Source of the DNA: Brachynemurus nebulosus
Lineage: Eukaryota; Arthropoda; Insecta; Neuroptera; Myrmeleontidae
DNA: 64,000 bases
Direction of reading: 5' to 3'
Assembly: GCA_035578155.1 (NCBI GenBank)
Contig: JAPWDM010000008.1
Span: 24,948,598 to 25,012,597, forward strand
In this document: positions 50,314 through 60,949 of the stretch, piece by piece
How positions within the stretch are numbered: the stretch's first letter is position 1
How the letters are laid out: each line of letters begins with the position of its first letter
The notes under the pieces: generated by a model
Told to the model about the DNA's origin: nothing
Databases searched by the model: none
The model's input: the letters and a program-made list of their open reading frames with translations, nothing else
Position numbers and translations under genes: made by a program

Positions 50314-51250
50314 CGAGGTGTGTTCAAAAACTAAGGTGACTTTATGTTTTTATCAAAGGCCTTTTATTTATTCATCAATATTCATGTTGTTCCCTTTAAA
50401 GTAATCCCCCTAAGATACAATACACTTGTGCCAACGTATTTTCCAATCCTCGAAGCACTTCTAATATGCACTTTTTGGTATAGCCTTGGGCTCTTCCGGC
50501 GATGCAGTTTTTATCTCCTTAATCGTTGCAAATCTCCATCCTTTCATGGGTTGCCTCAGTTTTGGAAACAGAAAAAAGTCGCAGGGGGCTAAATCCGGTG
50601 AATATGGTAGCTGAGGCATGATTATGGTGTTGTTTTTGGGCAAAAATCACGCACAAGCAACGATAAGTGAGCAAGTGCTTATCGTGATGAGAAAGCCATG
50701 AATTGTTTTCCCACAATTCCGCACGTTTTTTTCATATCGCTTCTCGCAAATGGTGTATGACTTCAAATTAATACTCAGCAGCTTCTCTCATAGCGATTCG
50801 ACGATTTCCCAATACCATTTTCTTCACTTTTTCAACGTTTTCATCAGTTTTTAACATGCTGGGGCGTCCAGAGCGAGGTTCGTCATTAACATCTTCTCGG
50901 CCTTCTTGGAAGAGCTTGTAATACTTATAAACATTTTTTTTACTCAGAGTAGATTCACCGTATACCACTGTTAACATTTCCAGTATTTTGGAGCACTTAG
51001 TTCCACTTTTCACACAAAATTTAATGCAAATCCTTTGATCCATTTTTTTCGACAGCAGAAAATCGCCGAGCACACCAAACACTTCTAACCTTTATGCCTC
51101 TCACAAATGAACAAACAATGCTATATAGCTGAAACTGTGAACATATGTTCGGGACGAGTGTACTAACGCAACATAATAAAAAAAATCGAAAAACGAATGT
51201 ACGTAGCTCGAGAAATTTGAAAAGTCACCTTACTTTTTGAACACACCTCG
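50314..51250 (-). mobile_element. mariner element with internal deletion, 937 bp
   Basis: TA at both flanks (50312-50313, 51251-51252). Ends CGAGGTGTGTTCAAAAACTA and CGAGGTGTGTTCAAAAAGTA (inverted), continuing AAGGTGACTTT. Full mariners are about 1.3 kb; this one lost the central part. Confidence 0.95.
50370..51082 (-). pseudogene. mariner transposase, broken
   Basis: Mariner transposase cuts and pastes the element at TA. Read from 51082 downward, the first 104 codons give the N-terminal helix-turn-helix DNA-binding region ending with the linker word EPRSGRPS. The frame then breaks near 50768. A fragment with HHD (second catalytic aspartate region, the usual following Asn-Ala-Pro-Ala-His lost) is in one frame. 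YSPDLAPCDFFLFPKL (third aspartate) is in another. A stop interrupts the C-terminal tail, which still resembles a mariner end. The region of the first catalytic aspartate is missing. About 235 codons' worth remain where roughly 345 are usual. It cannot make an active enzyme. Confidence 0.93.
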
Positions 51251-51252
51251 TA

Positions 51253-52879
51253 TATACATAAAATTCGCAATTCATATTTCAAAATTTTTCGTTTAAAGGA
51301 GAAATATAATTTTATTATTTCAATTTATTCAAAGTGTACTAGCAAACGAATAGTTCCTGTAAATTTAAAGTACACTTTGGTTGTTATTAACAGTCATCTA
51401 AAACTAATAAAATACTGGGACATTTTAGAAGATTATTCAACAAAAAATATTAATATTCAAGGAAGAAAAGAGATAATCAGTCAAGGTTATCAAGAGATCC
51501 TGGGTTCGTAACTCAGTCGATCCAATAAGATAATTTTTCAGTCACTATAAATGATTTTTAATTAGTGTTTTTAGGAATCAGAAATTTCAAAGTGAAAGTT
51601 CTTCAAAGGGATTCTTTTACAGAAACGTATTTAAATATTCAGCACTACTGTGATTTTATAACACACTTGATAAGAGTGTGGTCATTGGTCTAATTTTTAA
51701 TTGGTTGGCACCATCAACAGGACGGTTATTACATTCAAAATGTGATCTAAACATGATGAATTTGCTTCCAATGACCACGCTGTTATCAAGAATATATTAT
51801 AAAGTCTCTATACTCAATGTAATATTTGTAATTATTATTTACGTATAAGATTATTATAGCTTTTTGCCACGACCTATCCATTTAATAGAACAATAAAGAC
51901 TTAGTAGTGGAGAAGTTGAATTACAGGGTTAGAGTTAAAGCTCTGTGTGTATCTGTGTGCTTTAATTCAACACTCTATCATAGTACGTGTCATAATCATA
52001 CAGGAGCAGATTTTATAAATCACTTTTGTGAGTATTATGAATGAGTATAACGTATAATTATTGTACTATAGAGAGACAAGTCAGCCATAAGAGTCATACG
52101 AGCAGTATCTATAATACGTAATGTCATCACACAGTATTATGTTATGTTTAAACCACAAATATTCATTCTGATCGAGTAAAATATGAAAATTAATCTATTT
52201 TACTTGACAGATTTTCTTTTTATCTTATTGTTATGACATTTTCCTTTTATGAATTTTATGTAGTGGTCATTTAAAAATGATGTGGGCAGTCTCTGATTAG
52301 CTTCAAATAAGAATAAAAAAACGCCGTGAGCAACGGGGCGCCATCATAGAAGTCGAATTTTTTCCTTCATCTTCGGTATTGAATACCTACAAGCGAAATG
52401 TGATTAAAAGTCTACAAGCGATTTGTTATTTTGGTGCTTTTCAAAACTGATGATGAGTGTCCGGCTGATCGGGGCCTTAAAAAAAGGTTTTAAGTTTTTA
52501 AGAGCTGAATCTCAGTAAATTTCAATTTGGTGCCGATAGCAGTTAGCAGGAAAAAACCCAACACAATTCATACGAGGGCATTCCTACCCATGCTTATCCG
52601 CCAATTGCCTTGTGTTTTATTTTTAAATATTACAAATGGACCTTAAATAGTGAACCGGTAGGTCTTTATGAGGATATCTTTTCTTTCTAAAAAAATCCAA
52701 TATTTCTATTTTATAAATAAATTAAAACATGACATCACTAACATTTTTTAAATTATACTTACATATACGTATTGCATTTGTGATAAATGATAGTAAGAAG
52801 GGCACACCCTCGATATTAACTGAATACAGATACAAAACTCTTTTTCTCCAAGCCTTCTAGGTTTACTGAGAGAGTCTCT
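51253..52879. other. Stretch without gene, with one stem-loop
   Basis: Mostly unique AT-rich DNA. A weak B-box-like 'gggttcgtaactc' at about 51504 has no tRNA fold. The stem-loop at 51666-51790 is listed separately. Confidence 0.4.
51666..51790. repeat. Stem-loop with 23-bp arms
   Basis: Arms 51666-51688 and 51768-51790 pair at 21 of 23 positions (right arm inverted: CTTGATAACAGCGTGGTCAT). The loop is 79 nt. Probably a tiny MITE; no target duplication identified. Confidence 0.7.
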
Positions 52880-53370
52880 AGGCGTGTTAGAACATAAGCA
52901 AAAAAATCAAGGAAATATTGGCGTCAAAATCGTGCGGCTAAGGGTTAAAAGTTGAAACCTCCAAAAATTAGTGGCTGGCTATTAACTTAACCTATACACA
53001 AAATTGCAGCTCTCTAGGTTTATTTGGGGAGATTTTGACCCGAACGAAACTGTTAAAAAAACAAGAAAAATCATGTTCAGTTTGGTATAAAAATGGTGGG
53101 GATAAGGGTTAAAAGTTGAGACCCCCAAAAGGCACCCCTTTGATACTAGCAAATCCAAATACAAAATTTCAACCCTCTAGGTTTATTTGGGTGACCTGTG
53201 CGAGTGGTACAAACTTCGAAAACGTCGAAAAAGCATGAAACTGTAGCTTGAAAATGGTGGGGGTGGGGGTAAAATATTAAAACCTCCAAAAAGCACAACC
53301 TAGGTACGAACTTTATCAACACACCAAATTTCAACTCTCTACGTCAATTCTGTAGGTGCTGGTGTAGGTG
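52880..53370 (+). repeat. Tandem repeat of about 164 bp, three units
   Basis: 'agggttaaaagttga' starts at 52941 and 53105, with a third unit near 53266. Each unit has 'ctctaggtttatttgggg'-type and 'aaatttcaa' blocks. Likely the repeated tail of a LINE or a satellite; the ORFs across it are not genes. Confidence 0.8.
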
Positions 53371-53734
53371 GGGAGCTGTAGGTGTGTTAGATCCAGCCAA
53401 AATACTTTTTCCCCCTCTACTCCCCCCAAATCATCCTAGGAAGCTGAATTTTGGATATGTTGTAGATAATTGACCGAAACATTATTTCCAACCGGTTTGG
53501 AAAAGTTCATTGTTTTGTTGCCTTCCACCACCCCCTTAAAGTTTGGGTCAGATCCAAAATTTGCTCAAAATTTGACCCCAATTTGATAGTATTGATGTGC
53601 ATCGGAAATGAGCCCCACTTACCAAATTTCAGCTCCTCCCGTTCACACGGAGGCCCTACACATTACAAGCAGTATAGTGAGTATGGTATACATTTTTAGA
53701 GAAAAGTCGTAAAATTTATATTAAATAAAAAAAA

Positions 53735-54310
53735 TTTGGGGGAACAGGTCTACCCACACTGTCAACTTCCCATTGGGTGTCCTTAAGGCTTAAAGACTAT
53801 AGACTACTGTACATAAATAATTCTTTTTTCATTTCAGGGGGTCACCCCCCGAACCCCCGACAGGGGCTTTGCCTCTTGCGCTCCACTGGGGATCATCGTG
53901 CCCTGTATCCCGTGAGGGACTCCAATCCTCATTAAGCAAATGATTAATTTAATTTCGAGATATGCGAGACGGTAAATATTTCACAAAAAGTTTTTAATTT
54001 CGTTTTTTTATTATAAAAAAGAAACCGCAAATCCGAATTTGCTGAAAACTTTATCCGGTCTTCATTTTTTAATTACGCATCTAATGAAATTAGTCCGAAG
54101 TTGATATTATCATTTGTTCTCTAGATATGTGAGACGAAAAAAAATTCACGAACGAACGAACGAACGAATGAACGAACTAACGAACGCACACACAGACATC
54201 ACGCTAAAAACGATATATTCGGATTCTAGTGATCTTGAAACGTGGAGATATGTCCAAATTAGCGATTCGTAAAATCGGACCCATTACAATAACTTCCAGT
54301 GGGAAGTTAA
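53735..54310 (+). repeat. Interspersed repeat 'B', copy 2 (more complete)
   Basis: Collinear with 3571-4232. Here the right side continues to CCAGTGGGAAGTT (54296-54308), inverse of AACTTCCCATTGG (53764-53776). The CGAAC run lies at about 54150-54175. The paired words near each end may be real inverted ends, although homology between copies starts about 30 bp further left. Confidence 0.75.
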
Positions 54311-54916
54311 AAATTAAATAAAAAACAAAAGTGATTTTGCAATACCAACGTTTTCTTGTTTAAATTCTGTTTAAAAACAGAATGTTAACATTTTTTACCG
54401 CATAATTATAATTTATAATTAGAATTTTGCAAAAAGAATTAATTTTTCTGTTAAAATATTTTGCAAAAAAGTCTAGATACGTGATTATTAGCACGATGCG
54501 ATGTAAAAAAAACCTGATTCTTATCGTTATCATCTTCATCAGCCTTGTAATTGCCTTTTTTGCCGTTGGCCAGACAGTTACTACAAAAGCAAATAAAATA
54601 TGCACATATGTGCGTGTGTGTTTATTTTTTTCAATTTTACTGATAAATAAATTTTGATACGGTTTTCATTAAAAGTTTTATTTTAATTAAGACAAATTGA
54701 TTAGAAATATAACCTATAATTAGTATATCATTTGAATATATAAATGTCAGAATTTATCCGATAAACATCTTAATTTTATTAATAATTCATGACAATAAAT
54801 AAGATTTTTATAGAATCTGTCAATGATAAAAAATGTTTGAGTAGATTTATAAAATTTTCTTTGCTAAAAGACTGTAAAATTGTTGGGAGTGAAGTCAGAG
54901 TCCTCCAGTCTCAGTT
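54311..54916. other. Stretch without gene
   Basis: AT-rich; overlapping short ORFs on both strands at 54360-54657 have no domain. Confidence 0.35.
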
Positions 54917-55489
<573 letters not shown>

Positions 55490-55559
55490 TTTATTTTAAA
55501 ACACGTATAGTTATTCCTGATAACTATAAATAATTCACATGGTAATACTGATGTTCGGA

Positions 55560-55740
55560 TGGGTATTACTAGGTCCGATGAGAGGGTGGGGTAGCCGAGG
55601 TTGTAGCCCCGGGGCTGAAAGAGAGAGGCCCGTAGTGGTCGACAAAAGCCCGAGAAAAGGTAAAGTGACTTGTTTCTTTGCTCGTCACTTATTTTTGGGG
55701 GGAGAATTTGCTTTGTTGTAGGGGCTGGCGATTTCTCTCC
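55560..55740 (-). mobile_element. hAT-type fragment with the GACGAGCAAA word
   Basis: GC-rich 'ttgtagccccggggctgaaa' and 'tttgctcgtcacttattttt' mark it as part of the same loose hAT group as 15796. Ends not resolved. Confidence 0.45.
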
Positions 55741-56533
55741 ACGGCCTTGAGTATTACCAATCTTATGATTCTTTTTTTTTTACACATTTCATCAACAAAT
55801 CGAAAAAAAGAAAGAAATAATGACATTAAAGGAAATTCCACTTAGGGAAAAATATTGTTAAATACTTGTTTCTTGCTTTCCCTAAAAAATTTTAATAAAT
55901 ATTTCACTAACTACCCTGATAAGTGTTTGTTTTTTCGCGAAAATTTGCCGCTTGCATTAAAATACAACCAATGAATCAATGAATTTTTATTTACTTCTCA
56001 TGAAATTCAAATAAAAAGAAAAATAACTGGAGGTGGTAGAGCTATTGAATAAATTTGTAATTCGTAACAGATATACTTTTTATATTAACATTTATTAAAT
56101 CAAAGTAGGATAGGTAGCTCGAGCTCGGATTGTGTTGTGTGTAGCTGACTCGATTTGAACATGCTACTGCTTTTAAGTGAATTATTCCCATTTTGAGTGA
56201 GTGTTAGGTAAACTGAATATAGATCAATCAGTTCTTTTAAGACTACCTTTTCTTCATGTATAATTTTCTTTTTTACTTTTCTTTTATAATAGTAAAATGC
56301 AATAAAAATACTTTTATAAGAGTTAAATAAATATGGTAAAAGTCACCTTCATCAAACTTATAACAGGTACTTAGTAAAAACCAAAAATTCGGCAGGTATC
56401 TGTTATACACGCATTAAGTTAGCATTTCGTAATTCAGTAGCTACAGTTTTCACAATTCTCGGGATAAAATATATCTTGCTTTTATTTAATGTTAAAACTT
56501 GCCTTTAATTTATTAATATGTAATTTAATTATC
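55741..56533. other. Stretch without gene
   Basis: AT-rich, unique in this window. Confidence 0.35.
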
Positions 56534-57227
56534 TAATGGCCGATTGCACCAAAATTAATTTAATCAGAACTTAATGGCCATTAATAAATCAGAGATTAAC
56601 TAACCCCGATTTGTCTGTTGCACCATTTAAAATATACCAATGGTTAACTAATGTACGTTAACGGTCAATTTTGATTAGCAACGGTGTCTGATTCGTTTTT
56701 ATAGGACATGAAATGAGACACAAGAGAAGTAAATGCTAGTAAGTTGATAATATCACATGGTTAAAAAAATTTAAATTTGCATATTTTGAAAATAGGTAGC
56801 GCCTACTTGATGTATATACTATTAGAAAATATATAATTTATGTTTACGTAAAACATTTTGAAACTGTAATTTGACGATTGCGAAGATATTTTTCAATTTA
56901 GAAATGGAAAAAGGAAACAGATACCAAAATTTTACAGAAAAAGAAAAGATAATTTTAATTGAAATTGTACAAAAATATATTTCAATAGTAGGAAATAAAT
57001 ATAAATATTAGCGATACTATGGAAACTAGCATCAAAATATGCACTAAAAGCTGATTAAATATTTAATTGCCCAATATTCATCCATTAACTTAATGGACGA
57101 TTTAATCATCAGTTAACAAAAATTAATCTTGGTGCAACAGATAATCAGACATTTTAACTACAGTTAAAGTTCCTCATGGATTAACATCTTAACGGCCGAT
57201 TAGTAATGTTGGTGCAGTCGGCCATTA
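56534..57227. mobile_element. MITE, 694 bp, TAATGGCCGA ends
   Basis: Ends TAATGGCCGATTGCACCAAA and the complement of the right end TAATGGCCGACTGCACCAAC. 'ggtgcaac' and 'cattaac/ttaatgg' words recur subterminally in both orientations. The GGCCGATTGCACC style suggests PIF/Harbinger or a relative, but the target duplication is ambiguous. Confidence 0.8.
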
Positions 57228-57916
57228 ATCTTTTACTTTCTATATAAGTTTAAAAAATTTCAAAGATAGTTTTTAAAAAACAACACTGTCTCTTAGAAGA
57301 CTGTGTAAGATCTAACACTGCCTATTACAAAACAATCAAGCGCCGGTAGATCTCCTTATGCGGTAATCACGAATCCATAAGGATTTCGTTATTGGAACTA
57401 CGAAATCTTAAAAATGAATACAGAACTGTTAAACAGACAAAGGAGCGGTATTTGTTTTTGTACCATAGTTCCAGTTATCTAATTCACTGCTGAAAGATTT
57501 ACTTTGTGAAATTTTCCTTAAATACTTTCCTTAAATAATAAATACTAATTTTGAATAGTTTAAATAATAAAATATTACTATAACTAATAATAAGTCAGTT
57601 AATCAGAATTACAGTTTATTCTGAAGATGGTTGGGAAACTGAAAACTCGTTAGTCTCTTCGTAATTTCCATAGTCATATAGCTAATTAAAAAAAGTTAAA
57701 AAAAGAATTGGCCCTATTCTTGTCTTAGTTATTTTTGTTTCAAAGATAACAAGGTGCAATTTAAGCACAAAATCACTTTAAAGTGCGGATAACTCTGTTT
57801 TGAGTACGAGGAAGCTGTGTGCCACCCCTTATTGGCGGTGTATTTTACTATGTGATATGTATTGTGATTGCTGGATAAAACATAATATTATATTCCATAA
57901 ATTAATCATATATATA
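57228..57916. other. Stretch without gene
   Basis: AT-rich; no element ends found. Confidence 0.35.
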
Positions 57917-58145
57917 GGAAACTCCCATTACGCAATCCACTGGGACCGAATTGCTAAATAAGAAAGTCAAAGATCACGGGCGTCAGTGTTTCTGATTTAT
58001 ATATTTGTATGATCTACTATTACAAACTATTACTTAGACACTAACACATTCAAACATATTTGCTTTAAAACATGGAGGAGTGCCATTATACACATCTTGT
58101 GTGCGACGAAATTGCTAAATGGGAGCGTACGATATGGGAGTTTGC
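57917..58145 (+). mobile_element. Element 'P', short complete copy (229 bp)
   Basis: TA at both flanks. Ends GGAAACTCCCAT and, inverted, GCAAACTCCCAT. Fragments of the family occur at 7541, about 18985, about 19660 and about 21250. Confidence 0.7.
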
Positions 58146-58629
58146 TATGTACTTACGTTTCTATGTTAATATTAAGTTTAGTCAAGTACATATCCTCTTT
58201 ACTTTGTTAGAATACTTTTATAAGAATATTGCTAGAAGGAAATTCTTAAAACACTTCATAGAGCTTTTACACTTTTACTTTATGAAAAATTTTTTAAATC
58301 GTAATTACATATGAACGTAATTTAAGTCCCTACCATTTTGTGTAAAAGAATTACAATCTTATTCTTCAATCTCACAATTTTTCACCCAGATTTTTAGGGT
58401 TCCAAAGAAAAAAACCTTGGAGCTCATAATTCCTAAGCCGTTCGACCAATGAACAAAATTTTGCATGTAGGTACATCGTTTCTTTTTTTGGTATAAAATA
58501 TAATAAAATCAATATTGACTGGAAGAAGAGTCATGTTTCACTTTAAAATTTTAAGTGGACGGCAATTCACTAAGCCGAAATAAAAGGAGGGGTATCGATA
58601 AGGCCTTATTTCCGCCCCAAAAATGACCC
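58146..58629. other. Stretch without gene
   Basis: AT-rich; 58380-58470 resembles diverged repeat tails ('ggttccaaagaaaaaaacct'). Confidence 0.35.
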
Positions 58630-58798
58630 CAAAAATTCAAAAATTTTTAAGACATTTTTTTACACCATTGAAACGGGGAGAAAAAATCACACAAAAAATG
58701 TCTTTAAAGTATTATTCTATGTTAACTAGTTTTCGAGAAAAACTAATTTTTTTAAAAGGAAATTCGCTATGTTACGCAGAATGCTGCGACAGGGGTAT
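58630..58798 (-). mobile_element. HINE-like element, copy 7 (5' fragment)
   Basis: The first about 170 bp of the family in inverse orientation, ending ATACCCCTGTCGCAGC at 58798. Confidence 0.8.
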
Positions 58799-58933
58799 TT
58801 TTATTTACGATAAACCTTACAAATATACCTAAATTCTCTGTACTTTATTCTGAATACTAATATAAAAATTCTAGCCGCTGAGAAACTCGCACTTGGCAAA
58901 TCAATATTATCTACATATGCCTTGAACTATTTT

Positions 58934-58990
58934 TTAAGGGGTTATACCTAGTTAGAATTTTCAAAAAATCGATTTTTTTTTTACATTTTC
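58934..58990 (+). mobile_element. TTAA element 'S3', left end only
   Basis: TTAAGGGGTTATACCTAGTT followed by 'aaaaaatcgatttttttttt', as in S1. No right end found; the sequence changes character before 59200. Confidence 0.5.
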
Positions 58991-59282
58991 AGAATATACT
59001 TATATTATGAGTGTATTCTCTGAAAATTTCAAATCGATCCGACAAATATTCGTGAAGATATATGTGTATTCGTCGACCGTCTCCGTATGGTTGAAAGTGG
59101 GCGAAAGGAACTTTAAATGCGTTTTTCTCAAAATGATCTTTTCAAAGTCGGTAGTAGTAAGAATATGGGGCTTTGGAGCCCACCTTCCCACCTGCCGACT
59201 TTTTGAGTGACCTCGGCAGGTGGTAAAACTACCGAGGCGGTTCTAGAAGCCTCCGGCGGTGGGTGGAGCAAAATTTGGTCTC

Positions 59283-59410
59283 CAACCTAACGATATCTAG
59301 TGAAATTTTTTCTAACCTAACAGAACCCAATGGAACTTGACCTAACCTAACGAAACCTAAGTGAACTTAGCTTAACCTAACAAAAGTTTTTTCTAACCTA
59401 AGAACTGAAA
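59283..59410. repeat. Degenerate CCTAA-rich tract
   Basis: 'aacctaac' words recur at least six times, once as a tandem CCTAACCTAA, the insect telomere pentamer. Spacers such as 'gaaattttttct' separate them, so it is an interspersed relic, not a telomere array. Confidence 0.6.
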
Positions 59411-59421
59411 AATTCCCTAAC

Positions 59422-59540
59422 AGATGGCGCAGCCACCTTCGAGCCTGTGAATTCGCTACTAGATGGCGCAGCCACCTTCGAGCCTGTGAATTCACTACTA
59501 GATGGCGTTGCTAGTCTGGATTCCTGTGTGTAAGTTTGAA
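59422..59540 (+). repeat. 39-bp tandem repeat, 2.5 units
   Basis: 'agatggcgcagccaccttcg' starts at 59422 and 59461, and a partial unit at 59500. Units one and two differ by a base or two. Confidence 0.9.
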
Positions 59541-59940
59541 AAATTGTCAACAGATGGCATCGAAAACCTTTTTTTTGATAGTTAAACTAGCCATTAAAAG
59601 ATGGCCTTGCTTTCATAATTTCATAATATTTTTATCTGAAAACAGGCTTAAACTGTCAGCTGACGTCACTAAAGGTAAACTGATATCAAACAGCGAAGAT
59701 TTCTCTCTAATATGCAAAAATGAATTTTATCATATGATTGTATATTTTTATCTGAAAACAGGTTTATACAGGTTTTCCTCTAAATAAAAACACATTTTAT
59801 TTTTTAATTTTTAATTTTTATTTTTTTTTTTATTAAATAAAAACACATTTTTTTTTTTATTTTTAATTTTTTTTTTTAATTTTTTCTTATTTTAATAAAT
59901 TTATTTTAAAAGAAATATTTTTTTTTTACAATAAAAATGT

Positions 59941-60453
59941 TTAAATGTTATTACAATAATATTTGTATATGGATATGGCATTTTCCATGGCGCAAGTTGC
60001 TCCGGAATGATGACCGCATCGAGGACTAGTGTATGTTGATGTTATGATTCTCAACTTGGGACAAATTGTTATTTCTTCAAAGTTCATAATGGGCGCTGAT
60101 GGTAGCAGTCGTTTCAAATAGCGTACTTTCTCTTCTCCCTTCATATAGATGATTCGAGTTCCGTGCAGATTGTTTATTAAAATGTACTGTAGTTCCTCGT
60201 ATTCAATATGTCCGTCCATCCAGGAGAACCCATGATGATTTTTCCGCAACCAGCGAGCTGTGCGTTGATCTTTTTCACTTAATCCGCAAAACGGTATTGG
60301 TGATTTGAATACATAGTGCTGTAGTATATAATCTTCACCACAATTTTCTTCGGAAGAATCGAATTTCAACACAGCCAATTCCTTTATGTAGAATTTCCCA
60401 TTTGTTGAATTTGGAAATCCTTGGAAGTCAACAATTGCTGCGTCGGTCTTCAT
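59941..60453 (-). CDS. Single-exon 170-residue protein, transposon- or virus-type, possible RNase H-like/DEDD nuclease
   Basis: Intact ORF, no introns. Visible marks: VDFQGF at residues 8-13 followed by KELAVL (24-29); WLRKNHHGFSWMDGHIEY (68-85); a C-terminal CGHH...TCAMENA (146-159). I recall similar single-exon ORFs, multicopy in arthropod genomes, with an N-terminal D-x-(Q/E)-GF and a C-terminal H...CA..NA, suggesting a DEDD/RNase H-like fold; here the first motif reads D-F-Q, so activity is uncertain. Its substrate is unknown. The start is fixed by a core promoter 22 nt upstream. A small divergent ORF begins 81 bp away and a remnant ORF on the same strand lies further upstream. The frame is conserved without stops, unlike the transposon debris around it, and codon use is less AT-extreme. 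It could be a domesticated or recently inserted gene. Confidence 0.7.
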   Translation of the reverse strand: MKTDAAIVDFQGFPNSTNGKFYIKELAVLKFDSSEENCGEDYILQHYVFKSPIPFCGLSEKDQRTARWLRKNHHGFSWMDGHIEYEELQYILINNLHGTRIIYMKGEEKVRYLKRLLPSAPIMNFEEITICPKLRIITSTYTSPRCGHHSGATCAMENAISIYKYYCNNI

Positions 60454-60471
60454 TGTGCGTTGTCTAGAGCG

Positions 60472-60510
60472 AAACTGGCTGATTTATAGTCGGATTGCGA
60501 TGCTTTTATA
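60472..60510 (-). promoter_or_regulatory. TATA box plus initiator of the 170-residue gene
   Basis: On the - strand TATAAAAG (60510-60503) is followed by CCAGTTT (60478-60472), A at 60476, 34 nt from the TATA start: normal arthropod spacing. It predicts a leader of about 22 nt. A second TATAAA lies between, too close to the initiator. Confidence 0.6.
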
Positions 60511-60534
60511 CATTTTTTGTAACAATATTCGTCA

Positions 60535-60615
60535 ATGGATTATATTGAACCACACGGTCATGTAGTAGAAGACAGAATGCTGATGTATTCTCCGGCACCT
60601 CCTTCAACGTTTTAA
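60535..60615 (+). CDS. Small divergent ORF, 26 codons (hypothetical)
   Basis: The ATG in context caATGG starts a 26-codon frame ending TTT-TAA; the peptide begins MDYIEPHGHV and ends SPAPPSTF. It is transcribed away from the 170-residue gene across an 81-bp gap. The composition (Pro, His, acidic) is unlike translated AT-rich noise. It may be the start of a longer protein cut by a stop or frameshift, since open frames continue for about 20 codons in another frame. Weak evidence overall. Confidence 0.3.
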   Translation: MDYIEPHGHVVEDRMLMYSPAPPSTF

Positions 60616-60695
60616 ATTCAATTCGAATATCCGCCGGTCAACTTTTCAATGATTCGTTATCGTGTTATTTTATTGTGTAAAATCAATTAGTTTGT

Positions 60696-60770
60696 CGACC
60701 CCGAGTTGGTGTAGTGGTTAGCAACTCCGCTCTTATCTGGTAGATTGTGAGTTCGAAACCAACCGGGGGA
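60696..60770 (+). repeat. tRNA-derived SINE head
   Basis: A box TGGTGTAGTGGTTAGC, B box GAGTTCGAAACC, and CCCCG/CGGGG able to pair as an acceptor stem. The anticodon arm is irregular. It sits between the small ORF and the remnant ORF, so probably a later insertion. Confidence 0.6.
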
Positions 60771-60805
60771 GATTCGTCATCTACATTACTACGCCGCTCA
60801 TTAGT

Positions 60806-60937
60806 TTATCGTAGAATTGTTGGTATTTCAGAGTTTTCAACGAGTTGTTTAATAATTTCCTCTCGACGCTTCGCTTTACTTAGTTCTCTTAATTCTGCGT
60901 TAGAACATTGAAGAAGATTGATGTAATGATCCGTAAA
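60806..60937 (-). pseudogene. ORF remnant, 43 codons, transposon- or virus-like
   Basis: Open frame between stops, without an ATG. It reads YINLLQCSNAELRELSKAKR and goes on with REEIIKQLVEN to ILR-stop: clear amphipathic, charged helix composition. The pattern (I/N)LL...R..L.KA...EII..L.E resembles small helical ORFs that I recall accompanying large DNA transposons or virus-like elements in invertebrates. Same strand as the 170-residue gene and about 350 bp upstream of it. The N-terminal part is lost or lies in another frame. Confidence 0.4.
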
Positions 60938-60949
60938 TTACATACAACA

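Noticed and set aside
51490..51535. B-box-like 'gggttcgtaactc' as a possible tRNA
   Set aside because: No A box at proper spacing and no cloverleaf pairing.
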